Below, in pieces: positions 7,164 through 15,416 of a stretch of 34,347 nt of DNA. The stretch comes from Solirubrobacterales bacterium (GTDB taxonomy: Bacteria > Actinomycetota > Thermoleophilia > Solirubrobacterales > Solirubrobacteraceae). Location: assembly GCA_027306855.1 (NCBI GenBank), contig DAHUYZ010000021.1, forward strand, positions 1 to 34,347. The letters are read 5' to 3'. Each line of letters begins with the position of its first letter. Within the stretch, counting starts at the first letter, position 1. The notes under the pieces were generated by a model, which saw only the letters and a program-made list of their open reading frames with translations, did not search any database and was not told where the DNA came from. The translations under genes were made by a program, and so were the position numbers.

Positions 7164-7585
7164 GCGCCACGGCGGTGCTTGCACCCGACGCGGCGATTGC
7201 GCTGGGGATCGCTTCGACGGCCATGCCGTTCGCGAGGGCGCCGCAGGACGAGGCCGAGCGCTGGCTTCGCATCCTGCGACTGCACGGCGAGGCGGGCGTG
7301 GCGCTGCAGGCGATCGGGGTCGGCGAGCAGCCACTGACGCCGAGCGCTTGGCCGGCCGAGAAGGAGAGCGAAGGCGTCTATCCGACAGAGGAGCGCGACT
7401 CGGTCGGGCGCGTGGCCGACGAGGCGATGAGGATTGCGGAGCGCAGAGGCGCGAAGGGTGTCACGACGGTTGATCTATTGCGGGCTGTCATGCGCGTGTA
7501 CGGCCCGCACTTCGACCGGCTGCTCGAAGCGCACGGCACCGATCATGCCGAGCTGGTCCGGCGCCTGAGTATCCAGGCGCATTGA
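7160..7585 (+). CDS. orphan Clp N-domain-like protein
   Basis: The start ATG 7160 lies in an ATGA overlap with the phosphatase stop, so the genes are translationally coupled. The 141-residue product appears to hold two Clp-N-type repeats: about 30-60 (WLRILRLHGEAGVALQAIGV) and about 82-138 (VADEAMRIAERRGAKGVTTV followed by DLLRAVMRVYG and a leucine-rich helix). Clp-N modules recruit substrates or adaptors to ClpC/ClpA unfoldases; here there is no ATPase domain, so it may be an adaptor, a decoy or a stress sensor tied to the STAS/phosphatase pair. The domain assignment is from pattern recognition and needs a profile search. Confidence 0.6.
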   Translation: MSATAVLAPDAAIALGIASTAMPFARAPQDEAERWLRILRLHGEAGVALQAIGVGEQPLTPSAWPAEKESEGVYPTEERDSVGRVADEAMRIAERRGAKGVTTVDLLRAVMRVYGPHFDRLLEAHGTDHAELVRRLSIQAH

Positions 7586-7646
7586 GCAAGCCATAGACCC
7601 GATCCCGTAGTAGTGGCGTGCCGGCAAACGCGGGCCGATAGGAGCG

Positions 7647-8477
7647 CTACTTCTTGGGGCAGGGCACCTTCGTTGTGACCGTGACCATTGCGCCGCCGAA
7701 GAACTTCAGTTCGGCCTTGCCGGGGAAGCCTCCCTTGGGGCACTTCTTGGGAACGGTGCCGTAAGAGATGAGTTTGCCTTTCTTCTTGGTCGCGGCGCCG
7801 ACCTTGATCTTGATGCGCTCCACCGACGCGTAAGGGGCACCGGGGACGGTCGAAACGAGCGGCACCTGCGTGACGAGCTCGGGCCCGAACGGCCTCGCGG
7901 CGGTCGTAAAGCTGCCCTGGGAGAGCACTTCGAGCGCCACTGGGCTCCTGCCTTCGGTAAAGAACGCCAGGCCACCGCCGGGCGCGAAGAAGGCCTGGAC
8001 GGTCGCTTTCTCCTGAACACGCGTGCCGCCGAAGCTGACGACACCGAGCACTTCGCCCTTTGGGCTCGCGATCGACTTGCGCGGGCAGTGCTGCACTTCG
8101 TGGCTTTCGAGCGTGGCGGTCGGGCAGCTCGCGAAGCCTTGCGGGTGCAGCTTGGTGCCGCTGGGCAAGTAGACGTTGACCCCGATCAGCGGCGGCGGGA
8201 AGCCCCCGTATTCGGTGCCGCTGATCGTAAAGAGCGTTTCGACTGCGGCCCCGGCACCGAGGAGGTTGCCGGTGTGGGGGTAGTTGCGGCTTTTGGCTGA
8301 GTTCGGGTTGACCGGCACGGGCACGACCCTCGCCTTGAGCGTGACGACCGGCGCCGCCAGGGCGCTCGCCGCAACCAGCGGCGCCGCGAGCAGTGCGATC
8401 GAGATGGCCGCCACGCATCTCGATATCCGGCGTGATCCTCTGAAGCTACGGTGCTGGCCTGCGAGTCGGGCGGTCAT
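7647..8477 (-). CDS. secreted protein of unknown function
   Basis: This 276-residue protein has a Sec signal sequence (about 20-42, ending ALAAPV) after a basic N-terminus. The mature part is beta-rich and dominated by V, P, T and G, with conserved-looking blocks (GGFPPPLIGVNVYLPSG, CPTATLESHEVQHCPRKS) and several Cys that could form disulfides, including a C-terminal CPKG...CPKK pair. The start is ATG 8477 with AGGAGA about five bases upstream. I do not recognise a catalytic motif; it resembles uncharacterised extracellular proteins that are abundant in Solirubrobacterales. It stands alone with 120 bases of upstream DNA before the cyclase gene. Confidence 0.75.
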   Translation of the reverse strand: MTARLAGQHRSFRGSRRISRCVAAISIALLAAPLVAASALAAPVVTLKARVVPVPVNPNSAKSRNYPHTGNLLGAGAAVETLFTISGTEYGGFPPPLIGVNVYLPSGTKLHPQGFASCPTATLESHEVQHCPRKSIASPKGEVLGVVSFGGTRVQEKATVQAFFAPGGGLAFFTEGRSPVALEVLSQGSFTTAARPFGPELVTQVPLVSTVPGAPYASVERIKIKVGAATKKKGKLISYGTVPKKCPKGGFPGKAELKFFGGAMVTVTTKVPCPKK

Positions 8478-8597
8478 AGCGGTCTCCTTTGCGCGTTGCG
8501 CTCGTCTACACCCTCAACACCGCACCGGCTAACAAGTCGCGTCGGCAAAACATATATGGGCGTCTACCGTGCGGCTCGCGCGGGAAGCAGAGACCGC

Positions 8598-9704
8598 TCA
8601 GGCCACGAGCGAGGCGAGGAACGACTCGTCGAGCGCGCTCAGCTGCTCGTGCTCGCCCTCCTCGTCCTCGGCTGCGGGGGCGGCCATGACGCGATTGCGG
8701 CCCCCGTGCTTGGCCTTATAAAGGGCCTCGTCCGCTTCCTTGAAGAGAGTGTCGTAGTCGATCGCCTCACCGCAGGCCGAGCTAAGTCCGAGGGAGATCG
8801 TCGTACGGATGCCCGTCGGACGCGCGTTCGCCACAGCGGCGCACAAGCGCCCCCCAATCTCGATGCCCGCCCTCCGTCCGATGCCTGGGAGGAGGATCAG
8901 GAACTCCTCGCCGCCGAGCCTGTAGATGAGCTCGAAGGAGCGCAGCCGCTTGCGCAGCTCATAGGCGATGTCGCGCAGCACCGCGTCGCCCCTGTCGTGG
9001 CCGTGCTCGTCGTTGATCTGCTTGAACTCGTCCACGTCGCACAGCATCAAGCAGACCGGCTGGCGCGAGATGCGCGCCTGGCAGGCGAGCTCGATGAAGC
9101 GCGGCAGCAGCGCGTGGCGGTTCAGAAGGCCCGTCAGCGGGTCGAGGATCGCCTCCCCGCGATGATGCAGCTCGGCGGCCTGCAGCGCCCATACGACCGA
9201 CACGACTCCCGCCAGCAGCGCAAGCGTCGCCATCACGTCGACCGGGTCCTTGATCGTTGCGTTCGGCGCGACCCCCAGCGTGCACGCGAGGATGGTCGCG
9301 ACCGTGATCACCAGGCCGGCGATCACCACGCGCGGCCTGAAGCGCGCCGCGACGATAGCCGCCGGAAGCACCATCCACGGCAGAGACGGGCTCTATGGCC
9401 CCCCACTGAACGCGACCCCGATCGCGATCGTGAGCTGAGTGGTCGCCATCGCCCATACGCTCACCCGCTCGGGGCGCGCGCTGCGCACGATCCGCTGCTC
9501 GACGGAGATCAGGTTCACGGCGGTGACGGCGAACGGGATCAACACCCACCAGCCGATCCACGGCGCGCTCGCGAGCAGTGTCGCCCCAACCGCCCCGATT
9601 CCGACCAGACGAATCTTGCGCACGCGCTCGTTCGCGTCGACCACTCGTGCTCGGTCGAGCTCCGTCGGGCACAGCCACGACTGATTGGTTCCCTCGCTCC
9701 TCAT
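8598..9704 (-). pseudogene. membrane diguanylate cyclase (GGDEF) interrupted by in-frame TAG
   Basis: From ATG 9704, with AAAGGAT five bases upstream, the frame encodes an N-terminal set of TM helices. At codon 104 it meets TAG (9393-9395), and it then continues in the same frame through SPSLPWMVLPAAIVAARFR, more TMs and a GGDEF domain to 8598. GGP-x-SP-x-LPW is a familiar motif in this membrane-cyclase family, so the TAG replaces one residue in the middle of a conserved segment. The catalytic part looks intact: DPLTGLLNR (about 188-196) and GGEEF (about 264-268). The I-site is RSFE in place of RxxD. Possible readings are a recent pseudogene, a base error, or reinitiation at ATG 9374 giving a 258-residue product. 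Confidence 0.8.
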
Positions 9705-9792
9705 GCCGATCCTTTCGGTCGATATAGCCTCATCCTTGAGAGATGGGTCGCCTGAACCCCATCCAAGAAGACAATTGTATGCACAGACCCGG
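9705..9792. promoter_or_regulatory. divergent promoter region, cyclase / MBL gene
   Basis: This 88-bp AT-richer gap separates two divergent genes. It holds a perfect inverted repeat GATGGG (9742-9747) / CCCATC (9758-9763) and a CAATTG-TAT stretch near 9772-9780. No convincing -35/-10 pair is visible by eye, so the assignment rests on position and base composition. Confidence 0.4.
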
Positions 9793-10641
9793 ATGAATAC
9801 TCGGATTACGCCGGGAAGCGCCAGGCGCGTGCGGACCTCGGCTAATGTCGCGTTCACCGTGAGCGGCGAGGCTTCAGAGGACGAGCGACTCGCGCAGCGC
9901 GGGATCGTCCGCCTTCGCGCCGAGAACCCCGGACCGCTCACCCTGTCGGGCACGAACACCTGGATCGTCGGAGGAGACCCCGCGTGGGTCATCGATCCGG
10001 GTCCGCTCCTCGACGACCATCTGGAGGATGTGCTCGGCGAGATCGGTCGCCGTGGAGGGCTCGGCGGGATCGCGCTCACCCACGACCATGACGATCACCG
10101 CGAGTCGGTGCCCGTGCTGCGCCAACGCTTCCCCGCGCCGCTTGCCGCCGGGCGCGGCGAGGTCGAGATGCTGCTCGCCGACGGCGCCTTCTTCGGGCCG
10201 CTCCAGGCGCTCCGCACCCCCGGCCACGCCCCGGACCATTTCGCCTTCCTCATGGGCGACGCATGCTTCACCGGCGATGCCGTGCTCGGCGAGGGCAGCG
10301 TCTTCATTTCCCCCGACCCTGGCGCGCTGCGCGGCTATCTCGATGCGCTCTCCCGCTTGCGCGAGCTCGGCACGGCGGTCCTCTGCCCAGGCCATGGCCC
10401 TCCGATATGGGACCCTCGCGCGCGGCTGTCTGAGTACATAGAGCACCGCCTGGACCGCGAGCGTCTGCTGCTCGACGCGCTCGCCCGCGGCGTGCGCTCG
10501 ACGACGGACATGCTCGACGCCGCCTGGTCTGACGTTCCCGAGGTCCTACGTCCCGCCGCCTCGGTCACGCTTGCCGCGCACCTCGACAAGCTCGCCGAAG
10601 AAGGTCGGCTCCCCGACGGCGTCGAACGACCATTGCAGTGA
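9793..10641 (+). CDS. metallo-beta-lactamase-fold hydrolase (LACTB2-like)
   Basis: The protein binds two metals through the MBL motif HDHDDH in LTHDHDDHRES, followed by the downstream ligands His in TPGHAPDH, Asp in FTGDAVLG and His in CPGHGPP. NPGPLTLSGTNTWIVG at the N-terminus and the C-terminal helical winged domain match the LACTB2/beta-lactamase-like-2 group, whose members include endoribonucleases and thioester hydrolases. ATG 9793 gives 282 residues; GTG 9859 would fit the family's usual N-terminus more closely, and neither has a strong ribosome site. Its stop (TGA 10639-10641) overlaps the ATG of the GH15 gene, so the pair forms an operon. Confidence 0.88.
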   Translation: MNTRITPGSARRVRTSANVAFTVSGEASEDERLAQRGIVRLRAENPGPLTLSGTNTWIVGGDPAWVIDPGPLLDDHLEDVLGEIGRRGGLGGIALTHDHDDHRESVPVLRQRFPAPLAAGRGEVEMLLADGAFFGPLQALRTPGHAPDHFAFLMGDACFTGDAVLGEGSVFISPDPGALRGYLDALSRLRELGTAVLCPGHGPPIWDPRARLSEYIEHRLDRERLLLDALARGVRSTTDMLDAAWSDVPEVLRPAASVTLAAHLDKLAEEGRLPDGVERPLQ

Positions 10642-12509
10642 TGGCGTCGAGCCCCTCATCGACCACCGACTCGCCGTTTCCGCCGATCGCCGACTACGCC
10701 TACCTCTCGGACTGCCATACAGGCGCGCTCGTCGCCTCCGACGGCTCGGTCGAGTGGATGTGCCTTCCCCATTTCGACTCGCCGTCCATCTTCGGGGCGG
10801 TGCTCGATCGCGGCGCCGGGTCCTTCAGGGTTGGCCCGTACGGGGTGTACGTGCCGGCCGGCCGCCGCTACATGCCCGGCACGAACGTGCTCGAGACGAC
10901 CTGGATGACCCCGCAGGGCTGGCTGCGCGTGATCGACGCGCTGACGATCTCCGACTGGCATGCAGACGAGCGCAACACGAGCCACACGCGACCGCCGACA
11001 GACTTCGACGCCGACCACCTGCTCGTGCGGCTCGTCGAATGCGTCCAGGGCCAGGTTCAGGTCGAGATGGTGTGCGAGCCGATGCTCGACTACGGCGCGA
11101 GCGCCGCCTCGTGGAGTTTCGACGAGGACGACGACGGATCCGGACTGCGCGCGTCAGGTGGCGACACGGCCTTCCGCCTGCTCCCGGACACGCGAATGGG
11201 CATCGAGGGCAACAGAGCCCAGTCGCGCCACACGATGTCAGAGGGCGAGAAGCGCTTCTGCGCGATCTCCTGGACCGAGGATCTGCGCGGCCCGCGCAGC
11301 GCCGAACAGGCCGAGGGCCACATCGAGCGCACGAGCCACTTCTGGCGGACGTGGCTCGCTGAAGGGCGCTATCCCGACCACCCCTGGCGCGTTCACCTGC
11401 AGCGCTCGGCGCTGACTTTGAAGGCGCTCACGTTCATGCCGACCGGAGCGCTCGTCGCGGCCCCGACGACGTCGCTGCCGGAGACGCCGAGGGGATCGCG
11501 CAACTGGGACTACCGGTACTGCTGGATGCGCGACGCCGCCTTCACGCTCTGGGGCCTGCACGCGCTCGGCCTCGACTGGGAGGCCGATGACTTCATCCAG
11601 TTCCTCGCCGACATGGAGCGAAACAAGGACGGATCGCTTCAGATCATGTACGGGATCAAGGGCCAGAAGGACCTGACGGAGTCGACGCTCGACCACCTGA
11701 AGGGCTACGAGGGCGCGCGACCGGTGCGGATCGGCAACGGCGCCTACAGCCAGCGCCAGAACGACGTCTACGGCGCCGTGCTCGACTCGGTCTACCTGCA
11801 CGCCAAGCAGCGCGACCACATCCCGGAGCGGCTGTGGCCGATTCTCATCGACCAGGCGAAATGCGCGGCGAAGGTCTGGAAGCAGCCCGATCAGGGCATC
11901 TGGGAGGGGCGCGGACAGCCGCGCCACTACGTCTCTTCAAAGCTCATGTGCTGGGTCGCGCTAGACCGCGGGGCGCGCCTGGCCGAACGGCGCGGCGAGG
12001 ACCAGACGGCGCAGGAGCTCCAGGCGATCGCCGATGAGATCAAGGCGGACATCCTCGAGAAGGGCGTCGATTCGCGCGGAGTCTTCCGCCAGCACTACGA
12101 GACGGACGCGCTCGACGCCTCCAACCTCTTGATCGTGCTCCTGCGCTTCCTGCCGGCCGACGACGAGCGCGTGCGCGCGACCGTGATGGCGATCAGAGAC
12201 GAGCTGACCGAGAACGGCCTGGTCCTGCGCTACCGCACAGACCAGACCGACGACGGCCAGAACGGCGAGGAGGGCACGTTCTTGATCTGCTCGTTCTGGC
12301 TCGTCTCGGCCCTCGCTGAGATCGGCGAGTCCGAGCAGGCGCGCCATCTTTGCGAGCGGCTGCTCTCATACGGGTCGCCGCTCGGCCTGTACGCCGAGGA
12401 GCTGGAGGCCTCCAGCGGGCGCCACAGGGGCAATTACCCCCAGGCGTTTACGCACCTTGCGCTGATCAACGCGGTCAGCCATGTGATCGGCGATCAGTCG
12501 GAGTCGTAG
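10641..12509 (+). CDS. GH15 family glycoside hydrolase (trehalase / glucoamylase type)
   Basis: This 622-residue enzyme has the N-terminal beta-sandwich (IADYAYLSDCHTGALVASDG, FDSPSIFGAVLD) and the C-terminal (alpha/alpha)6 barrel of GH15. The barrel blocks include SRNWDYRYCWMRDAAFTL and GIWEGRGQPRHYVSSKLMCW with likely general acid E422. EEGTFLICSFWLV holds the likely general base at E543 or E544. Mycobacterial members of this subgroup are trehalases; others cleave alpha-1,4-glucans, so the substrate is left open. No signal peptide is seen, so it is cytoplasmic. ATG 10641 overlaps the MBL stop; GTG 10638 is adjacent. The gene ends 16 bases inside the convergent Nudix gene. Confidence 0.9.
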   Translation: MASSPSSTTDSPFPPIADYAYLSDCHTGALVASDGSVEWMCLPHFDSPSIFGAVLDRGAGSFRVGPYGVYVPAGRRYMPGTNVLETTWMTPQGWLRVIDALTISDWHADERNTSHTRPPTDFDADHLLVRLVECVQGQVQVEMVCEPMLDYGASAASWSFDEDDDGSGLRASGGDTAFRLLPDTRMGIEGNRAQSRHTMSEGEKRFCAISWTEDLRGPRSAEQAEGHIERTSHFWRTWLAEGRYPDHPWRVHLQRSALTLKALTFMPTGALVAAPTTSLPETPRGSRNWDYRYCWMRDAAFTLWGLHALGLDWEADDFIQFLADMERNKDGSLQIMYGIKGQKDLTESTLDHLKGYEGARPVRIGNGAYSQRQNDVYGAVLDSVYLHAKQRDHIPERLWPILIDQAKCAAKVWKQPDQGIWEGRGQPRHYVSSKLMCWVALDRGARLAERRGEDQTAQELQAIADEIKADILEKGVDSRGVFRQHYETDALDASNLLIVLLRFLPADDERVRATVMAIRDELTENGLVLRYRTDQTDDGQNGEEGTFLICSFWLVSALAEIGESEQARHLCERLLSYGSPLGLYAEELEASSGRHRGNYPQAFTHLALINAVSHVIGDQSES

Positions 12510-13159
12510 CCGGGCTCGCCCGGCAGCAGCACGCGCGCGACCTCGCCCTCGAGCACGACCTTCGGCTCGACCGGCCGCACCTCGCGCCCGCGCGCGTAGT
12601 CGAGCAGCTCGACCGCGCTCTGAAAGGCTCCGAGCTGTTCGAGGTGCTTGATAGTTGGGAACACGAGCGTGAGCTCGTCGCGCTCTGACGCCTCCAGTGC
12701 CGCCTGGGGCGTGAACCAGCCCATATCGACGCACTCCTCGCCGTCGATCACAGGCTCCTGACCGGCCGGCAGCTCGGCGAGGAAGAACAGCGTGTCGAAG
12801 CGGATCGCGACCTGAGCCGGGGTTATCCAGCGCGAGAACGCCACGAGCTCATCGGGGTCGGCGAGCGCTATACCCGCCTCCTCGGCCAGCTCGCGAACGG
12901 CAGCCGCCCTGTGCGCGAGCTCGCCGTCGCGTTCATCGACCGCGCCGCCCGGGAACACCCATACGCCGCCCATGAAGCGCGCCTTCTCCGTGCGCTTGAC
13001 GAGCAGCACCTCGAGCTCATCCGAGCCGCCGCGCAACAAAATCACGGTCGCGGCCTGGCGCGGCGGCGTGGCCTGCCCGAGATTCAACTCCTGGCCAGGC
13101 TCTCCGAGCGTCCCCGGCCGCTCTTGCCGGTCCTCGTCTCGAGTCGTCTCGGCGCTCAC
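12494..13159 (-). CDS. Nudix hydrolase (NUDT19/CoA-diphosphatase-like)
   Basis: The 221-residue protein contains the Nudix core FPGGAVDERDGELAHRAAA followed by VRELAEEAGI, which supplies the metal-binding REUxEExGU segment. The spacing between the first Glu and the Arg is one longer than the textbook box, as in NUDT8/NUDT19-like members. It probably hydrolyses a nucleoside-diphosphate-linked compound. The first codon of homology is well inside a longer open frame; GTG 13159 is chosen because further upstream lies the rubredoxin gene, only 32 bases away and divergent. AGGG about nine bases upstream may serve as ribosome site. Confidence 0.85.
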   Translation of the reverse strand: MSAETTRDEDRQERPGTLGEPGQELNLGQATPPRQAATVILLRGGSDELEVLLVKRTEKARFMGGVWVFPGGAVDERDGELAHRAAAVRELAEEAGIALADPDELVAFSRWITPAQVAIRFDTLFFLAELPAGQEPVIDGEECVDMGWFTPQAALEASERDELTLVFPTIKHLEQLGAFQSAVELLDYARGREVRPVEPKVVLEGEVARVLLPGEPGYDSD

Positions 13160-13191
13160 GTCGCTGACCCTACAGAGATAAGCTTCCCGGC

Positions 13192-13374
13192 ATGAGCACC
13201 ACCCAGACCCTGCAGCGCTGGATCTGCGAGTCCTGCGGCTACATCTACGATCCCGAGGACGGCGACCCCGACGGCGGCATCCCGCCAGGCACCGCCTTCG
13301 AGGACATCCCCGACACGTGGTACTGCCCGGTCTGCGGCGCACGTAAGCGGGATTTCACCCTGTATGAGGACTAG
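13192..13374 (+). CDS. rubredoxin
   Basis: This is a 60-residue one-electron carrier. Four cysteines in two CxxC pairs (C12/C15 and C45/C48) bind a single iron, with the classical blocks [20 protein letters not shown] and [13 protein letters not shown]. Rubredoxins donate electrons to alkane hydroxylases, oxygenases or peroxide/superoxide reductases; no such partner lies adjacent. The ATG at 13192 lacks a good Shine-Dalgarno site. A TAAGCT hexamer at 13179-13184 would, if a -10 box, give an almost leaderless message. It diverges from the Nudix gene. Confidence 0.95.
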   Translation: MSTTQTLQRWICESCGYIYDPEDGDPDGGIPPGTAFEDIPDTWYCPVCGARKRDFTLYED

Positions 13375-13414
13375 AGCAGACGCTCTCTGAGCCGCGTTTG
13401 CGAGGCAGCGCGCC

Positions 13415-14716
13415 ATGACTGGAACGGGCGCCGACTGGGCCGAGCTTGCGCGACTCGACAGCCGGCACGTCTGGCACCCCTACGCGCCGCTGCCAACGGC
13501 CAATCCGTCGCTTCCCGTCGTCTCCGCGGAGGGTGTGCGGCTACGGCTTGCCGACGGGCGCGAGCTGATCGACGGCATGTCCTCGTGGTGGTGTGCGATC
13601 CACGGTTACCGGCATCCTGCCCTGGACGCGGCGGTACAGGGCCAGCTCGGGCGAATGGCGCACGTCATGTTCGGGGGGCTCACCCACGAGCCGGCGGTGC
13701 GACTCGCCGAGCGCCTCGTGGAGCTTGTGCCGGACGGGCTCGAGCACGTGTTCTTCGCCGACTCCGGATCTGTGTCGGTCGAGGTCGCGATCAAGATGGC
13801 GCTCCAGTACCAGCTTGCTATCGGGCATCCGCAGCGAACCTGCCTCTTGACCGTCCGCGGCGGCTATCACGGCGACACGTTCGGCGCGATGGCCGTCTGC
13901 GACCCGGTCGGCGGGATGCACGGCATGTTCGCCGGCGTGCTTTCCGAGCACGTCTTCGCGCCCCGCCCGCCCGACGGCTTCGACAGCGGCCTCGACGAGG
14001 AATGGGAGCGATGGGCGGCCGAGGTGCGCTCGCTTGCGGCCACTCACGCGGACGAGCTGGCGGCGGTGATCGTCGAGCCGGTCGTCCAGGGCGCGGGCGG
14101 GATGCGCTTTCACTCGCCCGCGTGCGTCGCCCTGCTGCGAGAAGTGTGCGACGAACACGGACTGCTGCTCATCCTCGACGAGATCGCGACTGGCTTCGGA
14201 CGAACGGGCGCGCTGTTCGCGTGCGAGCACGCGGGCGTCGTCCCGGACATCATGTGCATCGGCAAGGCTCTCACCGGCGGCTACATGACGCTTGCGGCGA
14301 CGCTCTGCACGTCAGGGGTCGCCCAGGCGATCTCTTATGGGGAGGGTGGGGCGCTGATGCACGGCCCCACCTACATGGCCAACCCACTCGCCTGCGTGAC
14401 CGCGCTCGCCTCGATCGATCTGCTCGCCGACGACGGCTGGCGCGGAAATGTCGCGCGTATCGAGTGCGGCCTGCGCGAGGGCCTTGCCCCAGTTCGCGAT
14501 CTGCCCGGCGTCGCCGACGTGCGCGTGCTTGGCGCGATCGGAGTCGTCCAGCTCGACCACCAAGTCGACGTCGCTGCAGCTACCGCCGCCGCCGTACAGC
14601 ATGGCGTGTGGCTGCGTCCCTTCCGCGACCTCATATACACGATGCCGCCGTACGTCATCGGTGACGACGACTTGGCACAGGTCGCCGGTGCGGTTATCGC
14701 GGCCGCAGACGATTGA
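13415..14716 (+). CDS. bioA: adenosylmethionine-8-amino-7-oxononanoate aminotransferase
   Basis: BioA converts KAPA to DAPA with SAM as amino donor. The 433-residue protein shows the BioA-specific [15 protein letters not shown] near the N-terminus (51-67), [12 protein letters not shown] (PLP-binding D255) and the Schiff-base lysine K284 in [21 protein letters not shown] in the C-terminal half is another class III aminotransferase block. It is transcribed towards the bioBFD cluster and its 3' end overlaps bioD by 23 bases, an arrangement that could cause transcriptional interference between the two halves of the same pathway. Confidence 0.96.
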   Translation: MTGTGADWAELARLDSRHVWHPYAPLPTANPSLPVVSAEGVRLRLADGRELIDGMSSWWCAIHGYRHPALDAAVQGQLGRMAHVMFGGLTHEPAVRLAERLVELVPDGLEHVFFADSGSVSVEVAIKMALQYQLAIGHPQRTCLLTVRGGYHGDTFGAMAVCDPVGGMHGMFAGVLSEHVFAPRPPDGFDSGLDEEWERWAAEVRSLAATHADELAAVIVEPVVQGAGGMRFHSPACVALLREVCDEHGLLLILDEIATGFGRTGALFACEHAGVVPDIMCIGKALTGGYMTLAATLCTSGVAQAISYGEGGALMHGPTYMANPLACVTALASIDLLADDGWRGNVARIECGLREGLAPVRDLPGVADVRVLGAIGVVQLDHQVDVAAATAAAVQHGVWLRPFRDLIYTMPPYVIGDDDLAQVAGAVIAAADD

Positions 14717-15383
14717 GCAAGCGGTCCCCTGCGCGCGCCAATTTTGCGATGTCGGTACTCATGATCTCTTCGAGCGTGACTACTTCTGTCGCTCCGATTC
14801 GCGCGATCGTGTCGCGGTTGGAGCGCTCCATCTCTGACGGCACCGTCCGCCAGGGTGTGAGGACGACTGACGCAACAGTCAGACCGGCCGTGCGCGCTGC
14901 AGCGAGTGTGAGCAAGGTGTGATTGATTGTCCCAAGCCCCGGGCGGGCCGCGATCAGTAGCGGCAGACCCAGCTCGACGGCGAGATCGCGCACCGTGAAG
15001 TCGTCGGCCAACGGCACGAGCAGGCCTCCGACGCCCTCGATGATCAGCGTCCCCCCTCGATCGGCGGCTTGCCGGGCCGCGGCGCGGGCGTTCGCCACGA
15101 GCTCGCCCGGCTCGACGCGTCGGCCTGCCATCGCCGCCGCCAGATGCGGGGACACCGCCGGCCCGAAGCGCAGCGGCGCGACGTCGTTCGCGTTAATGCC
15201 CGCCGCGAGCGCGAGCAACTCGTGATCGGGCGGCCATTCGCCCGGAGGCTCGTCGAGGCCCGTGACGACGGGCTTGTGCGCGGTCACCGGCTCCCCCGCG
15301 GCCCTCATTGCGGCGAGCAGGGCGGCGCTTACGATCGTCTTGCCCGCCCCGGTGTCGGTTCCGGTTACGAACAGTCCGCGCAC
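14694..15383 (-). CDS. bioD: dethiobiotin synthetase
   Basis: BioD makes dethiobiotin from DAPA, CO2 and ATP. The 229-residue protein starts at GTG 15383 and carries the P-loop GTDTGAGKT (8-16), the substrate lysine and threonine in AHKPVVTG, and the [10 protein letters not shown] block that binds DAPA and metal. It is last in the bioB-bioF-bioD operon, 33 bases after bioF. I see no clear Shine-Dalgarno site in this gap, which suggests coupling to bioF translation. Confidence 0.95.
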   Translation of the reverse strand: MRGLFVTGTDTGAGKTIVSAALLAAMRAAGEPVTAHKPVVTGLDEPPGEWPPDHELLALAAGINANDVAPLRFGPAVSPHLAAAMAGRRVEPGELVANARAAARQAADRGGTLIIEGVGGLLVPLADDFTVRDLAVELGLPLLIAARPGLGTINHTLLTLAAARTAGLTVASVVLTPWRTVPSEMERSNRDTIARIGATEVVTLEEIMSTDIAKLARAGDRLLNRLRPR

Positions 15384-15416
15384 GTCGTAGGTGCTACCGA
15401 GATGGGAGGGGCCAAG

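Noticed and set aside
9393-9395. Programmed read-through or pyrrolysine-type recoding of TAG
   Set aside because: TAG ends other genes here, no downstream recoding structure or suppressor tRNA is seen in the window, and a point mutation or base error is simpler.
9372-9400. Frameshift in the diguanylate cyclase
   Set aside because: The two halves are in the same frame (9395 to 9374 is a multiple of three), so only a nonsense codon separates them.
8451-9755. Long forward open frame opposite the cyclase
   Set aside because: It is an antisense shadow produced by high GC; its translation is Arg/His/Asp-rich with no recognisable domain, while the reverse strand carries a clear GGDEF protein.
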